From an uncultured Planctomycetaceae bacterium (GTDB taxonomy: Bacteria > Planctomycetota > Planctomycetia > Planctomycetales > Planctomycetaceae): 49,893 nucleotides of DNA. The position numbers and the translations under genes were made by a program. Below are positions 35,071-42,833 of this stretch, one piece after another. The stretch lies in assembly GCA_937916515.1 (NCBI GenBank), contig CALFSX010000266.1, forward strand, positions 1 through 49,893, in the 5' to 3' direction. Each line of letters begins with the position of its first letter. Within the stretch, counting starts at the first letter, position 1. Under the pieces are notes generated by a model. That model was given only the letters and a program-made list of their open reading frames with translations, was not told where the DNA came from and did not search any database.

Positions 35071-36560
35071 GTCGATTCTCCCATCCTGGATGCTGAATCG
35101 TGGACGTGCATGCCAATTCCAGAACCTGCTGCGAGCACTCTGTTGGCGTCAAGCTTTGCTCCACAAGTGGGGCAATCCGGACTTCCGGCGACAAATTCCT
35201 GAACGGTCAGTTTGAAGTCATTCAAAGACTGAACGGAGACGGTCAGATGCTTTTCGAAATTTGCCACGTTGATGACGGAGGCTTTGATCGCCTGTAATGT
35301 ATCGGCAACTCCGGCACAGTTGTGCAATTCCGGTACACTTGTCAGTGTGCGAAAACTTTTTAGCCGGGCCTGTTGTTGCACTGTCTGAGTCGCTCGATTT
35401 CTTAGCTGTTTAATGAGCTCTGAAAGTTCACTGGTCGGTGTTTGGGGTTCTTGCACTTGAAGCCGCTTCAATGCGCGAACTTGAAGAGTGAGCTGTTGTT
35501 GCCTGGCGTTGACGGTAGGAAGTTCCTGAATGATTGCTGCCAGTCGTTCAGTAGGTGTGATTGGTGGTGGTGTTTCCAGTCGGGAAGTCACCGTGGTTCG
35601 TTGCTGTGCGTCCTGCTTCTTCAAATCTGTTTGCCGAAGCTGATTCAGTACTTCGTTACATTCTACGGCCGGATGTTGTTCCGGCGGTGGTTGCAGCAGC
35701 CTGCAAACAGACGAAATGCTGGACGCGTGAACCTGCCCTGCCAGCGTTTCTTTAAGGCTGAAGATCAGCTTGCCGGCAGAAACGACATCATGCTGTGTGG
35801 GAGGTTGTTGCAGCTGATTCAGTGCCAATGAAGACGCTGAAAGCTGGTTAACACGAAGCTGCAATTGGCCAATGCTGCGAATTAACAATTGAATTGATTT
35901 GATGGCGTCTGCAGCGGCTTCAACAGCAGCGAAGCTTTCTTCGGCGCGATCCAATTGCTGCTGGACTTCATCCATTGTTGCGAATGGCTCAAGATCCGTA
36001 GCTGTGGCAGTGGATGCAGCCGTCAGTTTCTTGAAATCTCGCTTCTGCTCAGCGACTCGCTGACGATGCCGATGCTGCATTGTTATCAAATGCGTTGCAT
36101 CAGAAGAAGATGCAAAAAACGAAGCCGCACGACTTCCCGGATCACCAAGCAGAAAAATGGGTGACTTTTGTTCGCCGAAGTGAATATCGTAGTTGCCAGC
36201 GGACTTCCCGGCTTCCGTTTCAACAGTCGGCAGCTTTAGAAGCGTTTGCAATTCCGCTGGCACTTCACTGCGCCCGAGTCGATGTACGTCTTCACCGTTC
36301 AGGGTGTAGCTGATTTTTCCGCGTTTACGATTCCAGCAGAGAACATGGCCATCGTCCGTTTCGGCTGTGATGGTGCATTCTTTTTCTCCATGCCGCACAA
36401 CGTGAGTCGATGTTGAGTTCGTCGCTAAAATCTGCAGTGCAGCCACAATTGCCGACTTGCCACAGTTGTTGGGGCCGGTCAGCACCGTCAGCCCTTCCGA
36501 CAATTCAATGACGGTGTGCTTATGCGACATGAAGTTTTGCAGCGTAATCCGTCGCAGCAT
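35067..36560 (-). CDS. SMC/Rad50-like ATPase, N-terminal half ending in a zinc-hook-like motif
   Basis: A 497-residue protein. It opens MLRRITLQNFMSHKHTVIELSEGLTVLTGPNNCGKSAIV, the N-terminal ATPase lobe with Walker A GPNNCGKSA (about 29-37). A Q-loop-like FGEQKSPIFLLGDPGS lies near 130-145. From about residue 160 an extended helical region begins. Between about 250 and 440 it is built from roughly 40-residue units, most starting RL..PP or similar (LQQPPTQ, LLQPPPEQ, LETPPPITP, QVQEPQTP). It ends with SPDCPTCGAKLD (about 459-470), a CxxC zinc-hook-like motif, and then a short tail. Signature and Walker B elements are absent and are found in the protein at 32712-33458. The natural end soon after the hook means the return arm is a separate chain. 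It is the first gene of the cluster. Confidence 0.87.
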   Translation of the reverse strand: MLRRITLQNFMSHKHTVIELSEGLTVLTGPNNCGKSAIVAALQILATNSTSTHVVRHGEKECTITAETDDGHVLCWNRKRGKISYTLNGEDVHRLGRSEVPAELQTLLKLPTVETEAGKSAGNYDIHFGEQKSPIFLLGDPGSRAASFFASSSDATHLITMQHRHRQRVAEQKRDFKKLTAASTATATDLEPFATMDEVQQQLDRAEESFAAVEAAADAIKSIQLLIRSIGQLQLRVNQLSASSLALNQLQQPPTQHDVVSAGKLIFSLKETLAGQVHASSISSVCRLLQPPPEQHPAVECNEVLNQLRQTDLKKQDAQQRTTVTSRLETPPPITPTERLAAIIQELPTVNARQQQLTLQVRALKRLQVQEPQTPTSELSELIKQLRNRATQTVQQQARLKSFRTLTSVPELHNCAGVADTLQAIKASVINVANFEKHLTVSVQSLNDFKLTVQEFVAGSPDCPTCGAKLDANRVLAAGSGIGMHVHDSASRMGEST

Positions 36561-36726
36561 TGTTGAACTTTGAATATCCTGAATTTGCGGGGCAAAGACT
36601 TGTTGTCAACGCGGCCCAGGCAATTCCCCGCAACCGTTTTACTAAGCCGTTTTAGTTATTCATTGCGTGTCGAAGCTGAAGTTGATGAGAACATTCATTG
36701 CTTCTGAACGCAGTAAAGTGAGCTGA

Positions 36727-37314
36727 TTATTTTGACTTGGCACGATCGTAGGTCATTGTCATCACATGAAACTCCTTGTCGTCAGTCCCGTCGAAGACGA
36801 CGACTTCAAACTTGTTCTCGTTGATGTACTTTTCTTCGGCACGGTAAGTTCGGCCTGCGGGAGACATGGCGTCCTTCATGATTCCATGGTATTCAATAAT
36901 TCCGTCTTTTCGAAGCTTACCAGTCATGGGGTACGTTCCGGTGTACATACTGTTGAAGTTGGTCACCGAATATTCTTTGCTTAGAGTATCGAAGCCGAAG
37001 ATCCCCAATGTTGTGATCGGCGTTCCCATCATGGGCGTCTGTCCTTCGGACATCAAGAACTTGCCATTCATAATGAGCTTCATAGTGCACGTACCAATCT
37101 CTTCCATCCCGCCAAATGCTGCTGCGTATTTTGTCGTGACTTTCCAATTTCCAACGCGGGATGCAAGTTGTTTGTGCTCGTCGCCCGTTTCTTTCTGCAA
37201 TGCGTCGTTCTTTGCATAGTCTGCAGGCAGTCCCTGTGCGGCTTCGTCATTACCGTTGGCCGTGTTTGTCATGATTACGCACCCGATCAGTATTAAGTGG
37301 ATAGGTTTCAGCAT
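36727..37314 (-). CDS. DUF1579-family exported protein
   Basis: A 195-residue protein with an N-terminal signal (LKPIHLILIGCVIMTNTANG). Residues about 45-190 match the DUF1579 pattern: HKQLASRVGNWKVTTKY, a strand series with CTMKLIMNGKFLMSEGQ, TLGIFGFDTLSKEYSVTNFNSMYTGTYPMTGKL and ending FHVMTMTYDRAK. The family adopts a lipocalin-like beta-barrel related to the THAP4/nitrobindin group, but its ligand is not established. It stands alone, 166 bases upstream (in gene order) of the split-ATPase cluster on the same strand. I see no terminator between them, so read-through is possible. Confidence 0.85.
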   Translation of the reverse strand: MLKPIHLILIGCVIMTNTANGNDEAAQGLPADYAKNDALQKETGDEHKQLASRVGNWKVTTKYAAAFGGMEEIGTCTMKLIMNGKFLMSEGQTPMMGTPITTLGIFGFDTLSKEYSVTNFNSMYTGTYPMTGKLRKDGIIEYHGIMKDAMSPAGRTYRAEEKYINENKFEVVVFDGTDDKEFHVMTMTYDRAKSK

Positions 37315-37559
37315 GGCGATATCTTTCGTTTGGACTTCGGCTGCAAATTCGTGACTTGTGAACGCTTGCGGCCCATCAGTCGATTTCGTGACGCCACAAT
37401 GTTCAGTCGCCCTCTACGGTTTTTTGATGAGTGGGTGTATCATCCTCAAACAATAGAGCTGGCTTAAACGCGGCTGCAATTAACTGGCGAACTGCGTTTG
37501 CAGTATGTGTTCTTTGCCCGCGAATTCAAATCATCACACTTCCTGAAGCCTTCACGAAT

Positions 37560-38102
37560 ATGAATATTTTGATTCCCGGGCTCGGCGGATCGTCCGAAAC
37601 GCATTGGCAGTCGTTGTGGGAACTGCAACGTCCCGAATCGTTTCTGCGTGTCTCACAGGAAGACTGGAACAAGCCTGATTGCACTGTCTGGGTGGACAAA
37701 ATTCAAACCGTCCTGGAATCGCTGCCGCTGGAACAGCTTGTACTTATTGGGCACAGCGTGGGATGCGCGGCTGTTGTGCACTGGCTTCAGAAGTATCGAC
37801 ATGCAATCAAAGGCGTCCTGTTGGTCGCTCCCAGTGATGTCGAACGGGCTGACTATCCAACTTATATTACCGGTTTTGTTCCACTGCCGCTTTCTAAGTT
37901 GGCGTGTCCCGGGATCGTGGTGGCCAGCAGCAACGATCACGTCGTTGATCCCATTCTAGCCCGGTACTTTGCAGAATGTTGGGGGTGCGAGTACGTCGAA
38001 GTTCAGAACGCTGGTCATTTTGAACCATCCGCCGGGTTTGGAGAATGGCCGTTTGGATTAACGTTGCTTGATCGCCTTATTCAAACTGCTTCGGACGATT
38101 GA
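37560..38102 (+). CDS. RBBP9/YdeN-type serine hydrolase
   Basis: A small cytosolic alpha/beta-hydrolase of 180 residues, the usual length for the RBBP9/YdeN (DUF1234-like) family. The ATG at 37560 is selected because MNILIPGLGGSSETHWQ is the canonical opening; an in-frame extension to 37431 is unrelated. The triad is visible: Ser in LIGHSVGCAA (about residue 66), Asp in SSNDHVVDP, and His in NAGHFEPSAGFGEWPFG. The typical trailing G-EWP after the His is present. The physiological substrate is unknown. The last 26 bases overlap, in convergent orientation, the end of the HEFAH gene on the other strand. Confidence 0.93.
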   Translation: MNILIPGLGGSSETHWQSLWELQRPESFLRVSQEDWNKPDCTVWVDKIQTVLESLPLEQLVLIGHSVGCAAVVHWLQKYRHAIKGVLLVAPSDVERADYPTYITGFVPLPLSKLACPGIVVASSNDHVVDPILARYFAECWGCEYVEVQNAGHFEPSAGFGEWPFGLTLLDRLIQTASDD

Positions 38103-38466
38103 ATCCCCATGAAGCAGCCAGTGCATCTGCGGCTTCTTCAATGTCGGTGATGTCTCCCCAGCCGCCGTTTCTAAGAATCGCGTGAGCAAATTCGTGAGCA
38201 ATAACGTAGAGGGCGAACCGTTCTGAGCAATCATTCAGCTTCGGACGCAAGACGACTCGACGACTACCCTGTCCCGGTGGACCGGGTGTGGGCATGAAAA
38301 GGGTCCATCCAATTCCTGGCTCGTAGTTGTCAATAGCCGTGCCAAAACGCGGGTCGTCCAGAAAATCACGCTGCGCTTCCACGGGAAGTTGTGTCAGCAC
38401 ATGCAGTACTCGCTGTTGCAATATCGGATATGCGGCAAAGGGAGCGACATAGTCTGAAAAGTCCAT
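38077..38466 (-). CDS. Small putative zinc metallopeptidase-like protein (HEFAH)
   Basis: A 129-residue protein. The central motif VIAHEFAHAIL (about residues 87-97) is a gluzincin-type HExxH. EEAADALAASWGF, some 20 residues later, could supply the third ligand (Glu), as in ImmA/IrrE-like peptidases. The N-terminal half (residues 1-60) is short for a full protease domain, so it may be a minimal or regulatory form. The ATG is at 38464-38466. Its 3' end overlaps the hydrolase gene at 37560-38102 by 26 bases tail to tail, which could allow antisense pairing of the two mRNAs. No partner repressor is adjacent. It is real by composition and motif but its function is unknown. Confidence 0.75.
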   Translation of the reverse strand: MDFSDYVAPFAAYPILQQRVLHVLTQLPVEAQRDFLDDPRFGTAIDNYEPGIGWTLFMPTPGPPGQGSRRVVLRPKLNDCSERFALYVIAHEFAHAILRNGGWGDITDIEEAADALAASWGFNRPKQFE

Positions 38467-38590
38467 CTTGTGCCTTTGAATTCAGACCGATGCCGCCAAA
38501 CGCCAGCAAGAGTGACGACTAAATCAAGCTGCAGTCGCACTCAGTGTGCCGTTAGGCCAGTGTTGCGGGAAAGGTATGCTGTTGCTTGTG

Positions 38591-38626
38591 AAATAATAAA
38601 AGCCCGGCATCTTGCAATGCCGGGCT
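38591..38626 (-). terminator. Rho-independent terminator of groEL
   Basis: A perfect 10-bp stem (AGCCCGGCAT at 38601-38610 with ATGCCGGGCT at 38617-38626) and a 6-base loop. On the minus strand it is followed by TTTATTATTT (complement of 38591-38600). It lies about 100 bases past the groEL stop. A smaller GAGG/CCTC hairpin near 38642-38668 precedes it. Confidence 0.93.
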
Positions 38627-38729
38627 TCTGTTGTGATCCAGGAGGTTGAGGTAATCCTCAGGCCTCCATTGTGCTAATTAGGAGGTGAATCAAACAGCAT
38701 TTAACTGCGATTCGATGTCACTATCTTTC

Positions 38730-40349
38730 TTAGTACATATCTTCGTCGTGGTCGTGACCGCCACCCTTCTTATCTGCTTTTGGAGCTTCAGCGATCAGAG
38801 CATCGCTTGTCAGCAGCAGAATAGAAACGCTGGCTGCGTTCTGCAGGGCGGTACGAGTAACCTTGGTTGGGTCGATAACTCCACCCTTGACCATGTCTTC
38901 GTACTTATCAGTTGCAGCGTTGTAGCCAAAGTTGCCTTCAAGGTTTGAAACTTTTTCGCAAACAACAGCACCGTCAACGCCGGCGTTGTCCGCGATCTGA
39001 GTCAGTGGAGCCTTGCATGCTCGAACGATAATGTCGTAACCGACCTTTTCGTCGTGAGAAAGCTTGGATGGCTTAACAGCAGTTGAAGCTCGCAGCAATG
39101 CGACGCCACCACCAGGAAGAATTCCTTCTTCAACGGCAGCACGAGTTGCGTGCAGAGCGTCTTCGACTCGAGCCTTCTTTTCCTTCATTTCGCTTTCGGT
39201 GGCTGCACCGACGTTTACCTGAGCAACACCACCAGCCAGCTTTGCGATTCGTTCTTCCAGCTTTTCGCGATCGTAATCGCTGGTGCTGTTTTCCATTTCG
39301 CGACGAATCTGTTCGATTCGAGCTGTGATGTCCGCTTTCTTGCCGCCACCTTCGATAACTGTGCAGTTATCTTTGTCGATGACAAGCTTCTTGGCCTGAC
39401 CCAGATCGGCCAGTTCAATGTTTTCCAGCTTAATGCCCAGGTCTTCAAAGATGGCCTGACCGCCAACCATGATGGCGATGTCCTGCAGCATAGCCTTGCG
39501 GCGATCTCCGTAACCGGGAGCTTTAACTGCTGCGATTTTGAACGTGCCACGAAGCTTGTTGATAACCAATGTGGCCAATGCTTCGCCTTCGACATCTTCT
39601 GCAATGATCAGCAGAGGCTTGCCAGCGTTAACGACCTTTTCCAGAACAGGAACCAGATCTTTGATGTTGCTGATCTTCTTTTCGTGGATCAGAACATAGG
39701 CGTCTTCAAGAACGCATTCCATGCTTTCTGAATCGGTTACGAAGTAAGGCGACAGGTAACCGCGATCGAACTGCAGCCCTTCGACTACGTCAAAGTTGGT
39801 TTCAAGGCTTTTGCCTTCTTCGACGGTGATGACCCCGTCTTTGCCAACCTGTTCCATTGCGTCAGCAAGAATGTTGCCGATTTCCGAATCGTTGTTTGCA
39901 GCAACGGTTCCCACCTGAGCGATGGCCTTTTTGGTGCGACATTCTGTCGCCATGCTCTTCAGCTGAGTTGTGATTTCTTCAACCGCTTTGTCCATGCCAC
40001 GCTTCATTTCAAGCGGGCTGACTCCGGCCACAACAGCCTTCAGACCTTCTTTATAGATGGCTTCTGCCATAACTGTCGCGGTTGTTGTACCGTCTCCGGC
40101 AACGTCGGAAGTCTTGCTGGCGACCTCGCGAACCATGCGGGCTCCCATGTCTTCGAACTTGTCAGCAAGTTCGATTTCACGAGCAACGGTAACACCGTCT
40201 TTGGTGACAGTTGGAGAGCCAAAGCTCTTTTCAATAATGACGTTGCGACCGCGTGGGCCAAGTGTCACTTTTACAGCACGTGCCAGCTTCGTGACGCCAC
40301 GACGCATAGCTTCCTGAGCTTCCTGATCGAAGGCAATAATTTTTGCCAT
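38730..40349 (-). CDS. groEL: Chaperonin GroEL (60 kDa)
   Basis: A cytosolic double-ring folding chaperone working with GroES and ATP. The 539 residues are normal. Landmarks: [45 protein letters not shown] (ATP/Mg site), [21 protein letters not shown]-like [27 protein letters not shown], and [15 protein letters not shown]. The C-terminus is [13 protein letters not shown] rather than the GGM repeats of E. coli, so cavity-tail function may differ; several planctomycete paralogues vary here. The start ATG (40347-40349) has GGAG 13 bases upstream. It is 202 bases downstream of groES on the same strand and probably co-transcribed, with a terminator at 38591-38626. Confidence 0.98.
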   Translation of the reverse strand: MAKIIAFDQEAQEAMRRGVTKLARAVKVTLGPRGRNVIIEKSFGSPTVTKDGVTVAREIELADKFEDMGARMVREVASKTSDVAGDGTTTATVMAEAIYKEGLKAVVAGVSPLEMKRGMDKAVEEITTQLKSMATECRTKKAIAQVGTVAANNDSEIGNILADAMEQVGKDGVITVEEGKSLETNFDVVEGLQFDRGYLSPYFVTDSESMECVLEDAYVLIHEKKISNIKDLVPVLEKVVNAGKPLLIIAEDVEGEALATLVINKLRGTFKIAAVKAPGYGDRRKAMLQDIAIMVGGQAIFEDLGIKLENIELADLGQAKKLVIDKDNCTVIEGGGKKADITARIEQIRREMENSTSDYDREKLEERIAKLAGGVAQVNVGAATESEMKEKKARVEDALHATRAAVEEGILPGGGVALLRASTAVKPSKLSHDEKVGYDIIVRACKAPLTQIADNAGVDGAVVCEKVSNLEGNFGYNAATDKYEDMVKGGVIDPTKVTRTALQNAASVSILLLTSDALIAEAPKADKKGGGHDHDEDMY

Positions 40350-40551
40350 GGGGGAGTTTCTCCGGTTCAGATGAATTGTTTTTTAGAACTGAAATAACCG
40401 TCTGAGTAATTCTGTGAAACGTTATGCAGTACAAGGACCAACACGGTCGTCAAGCGGCATACACGCCGAAATTGGCTCAGACATTCGATTGATCGACTGT
40501 TGAATCAATCGTCGCTTTGTGAAGATGTTCACTCACAAAGACAGCGGCAAC

Positions 40552-40863
40552 TTACAAAGTTGCCAGGATGTCGCTTTCGCGAAGCAACAGGTAGTCGTTG
40601 TCTCCAACGCTGATTTCGTCGCCAGCGTAAGAACTGAAGATGACCTTGTCGCCTTCTTTAACTGTCAGGGGAACTCGTTCACCCTTGTCGTTGACATGAC
40701 CATCGCCAATTGCGATGACTTCGCCCTGTTGAGGACGGCCTTTGGCAGAATCAGGCAGAACGATACCGCCCGCTGTTGTTGATTCTGCTTCGGCTCGCTT
40801 CAGCACGACTCGATCGCCCAAAGGCACGATGCGAGTGCCGCTTGTTGAAGCCTTCTTTGCCAT
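40552..40863 (-). CDS. groES: Co-chaperonin GroES (10 kDa)
   Basis: The lid of the GroEL chamber, a cytosolic heptamer. The 103 residues include a short N-terminal extension (MAKKASTSGTR) before the usual start IVPLGDRVVLKRAEAE. The mobile loop that docks to GroEL is ESTTAGGIVLPDSAKGRPQQG (about 27-47). It is followed by GEVIAIGDG, KEGDKVIFSSYAG and YLLLRESDILATL. The ATG at 40861-40863 is preceded by AGGAGA six bases upstream. Two inverted repeats sit 25-100 bases upstream and are candidates for heat-shock control; no standard CIRCE element was found. Confidence 0.97.
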   Translation of the reverse strand: MAKKASTSGTRIVPLGDRVVLKRAEAESTTAGGIVLPDSAKGRPQQGEVIAIGDGHVNDKGERVPLTVKEGDKVIFSSYAGDEISVGDNDYLLLRESDILATL

Positions 40864-40887
40864 TACTCTCTCCTGACCAGATTGTTA

Positions 40888-40962
40888 ATTGCAACGTCGC
40901 GCCAATGGAGGCTCTTAAAAACGTCGTTGCAATAGTTGATGAGCGACCGATCATCCGGTCGC
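40888..40962 (-). promoter_or_regulatory. Two inverted repeats upstream of groES
   Basis: Repeat A: ATTGCAACG at 40888-40896 and its exact reverse complement CGTTGCAAT at 40925-40933, 28 bases apart. Repeat B: GCGACCG at 40943-40949 and CGGTCGC at 40956-40962 with a 6-base loop. Both lie between the ribosome-binding site of groES and the terminator at 41275. They do not match the CIRCE consensus (TTAGCACTC-N9-GAGTGCTAA). They may be operator sites or 5' leader hairpins; the assignment is inference. Confidence 0.55.
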
Positions 40963-41274
40963 TGCACATCATCATCAGTCAATTCAGCAATATGCTGTAT
41001 TTGGCAGACTCTGATGTGCTGGTCCTTCAAAGCGAATGGCGTGCCAGTTGTTTTTTTAGAGGCGCAAGTCGTTTTTCTGTTAGAGTTTGTGGCAAGTCGG
41101 TGATCTTCCGGCGGCTGGCTGACTGCCGTTTTGACAATTTGGCACGAATTGGTTTCGCACGCACTCCGTCCATGTTGTCGTTGATTTCCGGGCCCCCAAG
41201 TGCCGAAGTCGACAGCTTCACAAGGACTTTTCCCTTGTGCCACAACTAAAACAACATGCAGGTTTGAAGAGTGC

Positions 41275-41308
41275 AAAAAAAGAACGCCTCAGGAAACCTG
41301 AGGCGTTC
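41275..41308 (-). terminator. Strong rho-independent terminator with no upstream gene
   Basis: A perfect 12-bp stem (GAACGCCTCAGG at 41282-41293 with CCTGAGGCGTTC at 41297-41308) closes a 3-base loop. On the minus strand it is followed by seven T residues (complement of 41275-41281). It insulates groES from transcription coming from the right. The nearest gene to the right is on the opposite strand. Confidence 0.93.
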
Positions 41309-41420
41309 AATGCCAGGACAACAAGGCGGGCCATTGCTTGCCAATCCCGAGCGAACGTTAGCAATTGCACGCTGCGTGCCAAATGTCTGAAAATGTCATT
41401 CCACGCTGCTATACAAGTGT
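41275..41420 (-). ncRNA. Candidate small RNA ending in a strong terminator
   Basis: No gene lies upstream of the strong minus-strand terminator at 41275-41308, so it may end a non-coding transcript. Just before it on the minus strand there are two more potential hairpins: GCACG/CGTGC around a CAG loop at 41367-41379, and ATTGCT/AGCAAT arms at 41333-41338 and 41360-41365. Three successive stems with a terminal U-tract are typical of bacterial sRNAs. The 5' end is a guess. It does not resemble SRP RNA, and I could not match it to 6S, tmRNA or RNase P. Confidence 0.4.
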
Positions 41421-41891
41421 CGTTGAGGAAGGGGTAGATTGACAGCAATATCATGTTGCATGATTTCGCTTCACTCTCCGGCAGTGGGGCTGTTCAACTT
41501 TGCAATAGGTGTACGTTTGCTCTCACTGTGGCAGGATGCCATTCGGGAATTTTGGCCGGGGCTAACTATGTAACTTGCATGTCGCGAGAACGTTTCTGGT
41601 CGCAAGACAAGGGGATATGTTCTTACCGCGTTCCTGTAGGTCGTGAATTTTTAATGTGCGGATTCTTAATTTCGATTCACAAGATTCCTCGCGTTTGAAA
41701 GCTTCACTTCCAGCCCATTCTGTTGCGATTGGTCAACTGGATTTGATTTTTCGGATCGCTACCAAAGGCATTGCGGTTCGTTGTAGAATTGGCGGCTTCA
41801 TGCAGCCAGCCGAGGAATGGTTCGATCCATTTCTCTGAATAGCACTTCAATTTCCCGTCCCACGTCCGGTTATCCAAGCTCATTCACTTTC
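41421..41891. other. Intergenic region upstream of the PrpE-like gene
   Basis: No convincing gene. Plus-strand frames at 41453-41698 and 41656-41838 lack family features. The region should hold the promoter for the phosphatase-uvrA pair (plus) and possibly that of the candidate small RNA (minus). An in-frame ATG at 41817 would extend the phosphatase by 25 unconserved residues. Confidence 0.45.
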
Positions 41892-42833
41892 ATGTACGAC
41901 ATTATTGGAGACATTCACGGTCACGCTGACGAACTTGTTGAGTTGCTGACAAAGCTTGGTTATTCGCAGACAGCGGAGTGTTTTCGTCATCCGCAGTCGC
42001 GAAAGGTTGTGTTTTGCGGTGACTTTATTGATCGCGGCCCGCATATTCCCGATGTTGTGCGAATTGCAAAAGCCATGGTGGAAGGCGACGCGGCATTGGC
42101 GGTGATGGGAAATCATGAATTCAACGCTCTGGCATTTCACACTCGTGATCCCGCGTCGCCGGGCAATTATTTGCGAGTTCACAATAAGAAGAACGTTCAG
42201 CAGCACAGTCACACGCAGAATCAGTTTTCGGCGGAAGAGCTTGAGGAATCGCTCAACTGGTTCAGAACTCTGCCAGCGGCCATTGATTTGGGAGAGCTGC
42301 GAGTTGTTCATGCCTGCTGGCATTCCGCCGACATCCAGGCGATCGAAGATTACAGCGAAAAATGTGGTGCCTTTACGCCCGCATTTTTGAAGCATGCAAC
42401 AACCAAGGGATCAACGTTGTTTAATGCGATTGAGCGAGTGATGAAAGGCCCGGAACTTCCGTTGCCCGATGGGATGACAGTTGAAGACAAGGAAGGCAAC
42501 ACTCGCCATCGAATTCGCATTCGCTGGTTTGATTCACCCAATCGTCATACATGGGCAACGTATTCGTTGCCAATAAAAAGCCACTTGCCACAGACGCCCA
42601 TTCCCACGAATGCGCCGGCTGTGCCCTATGCCGACGACGCGCCGCCTTTGTTTGTAGGGCACTATTGGTTGCCTGACAACGAACCAGCCCCGCTGAAGTC
42701 GAACATCGCCTGCCTGGACTACAGCGTCGCCAGGCATGGAATGATGTGCGCCTATCGATTTGACGGAGGAACGTCGTTGTCGAAAGACCGATTCGTCACC
42801 GTGAAAAGTCACGACCGTGGAGACACAGCGTGA
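41892..42833 (+). CDS. PrpE/Ap4A-phosphatase-like metallophosphoesterase
   Basis: A cytosolic metallophosphoesterase of the PPP/PrpE (diadenosine tetraphosphatase-like) type, 313 residues. The ATG at 41892 gives the canonical MYDIIGDIHGHADEL. Metal motifs are complete: GDIHGH (near residues 6-11), VVFCGDFIDRGP, VMGNHEFNA, VVHACWHS and LFVGHYW. The C-terminal half (SPNRHTWATYSLP and onward) has extra segments relative to minimal PrpE. Such enzymes hydrolyse Ap4A or protein phosphoesters; the substrate here is not visible. Its stop overlaps the GTG start of the UvrA gene by 4 bases (GTGA), so the two proteins are translationally coupled and probably made together. Confidence 0.88.
   Translation: MYDIIGDIHGHADELVELLTKLGYSQTAECFRHPQSRKVVFCGDFIDRGPHIPDVVRIAKAMVEGDAALAVMGNHEFNALAFHTRDPASPGNYLRVHNKKNVQQHSHTQNQFSAEELEESLNWFRTLPAAIDLGELRVVHACWHSADIQAIEDYSEKCGAFTPAFLKHATTKGSTLFNAIERVMKGPELPLPDGMTVEDKEGNTRHRIRIRWFDSPNRHTWATYSLPIKSHLPQTPIPTNAPAVPYADDAPPLFVGHYWLPDNEPAPLKSNIACLDYSVARHGMMCAYRFDGGTSLSKDRFVTVKSHDRGDTA

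Noticed and set aside
39150-39731. A 193-codon plus-strand frame inside groEL
   Set aside because: It is the antisense shadow of GroEL.
40864-41274. CIRCE element upstream of groES
   Set aside because: The TTAGCACTC-N9-GAGTGCTAA consensus is not present; other inverted repeats are reported instead.
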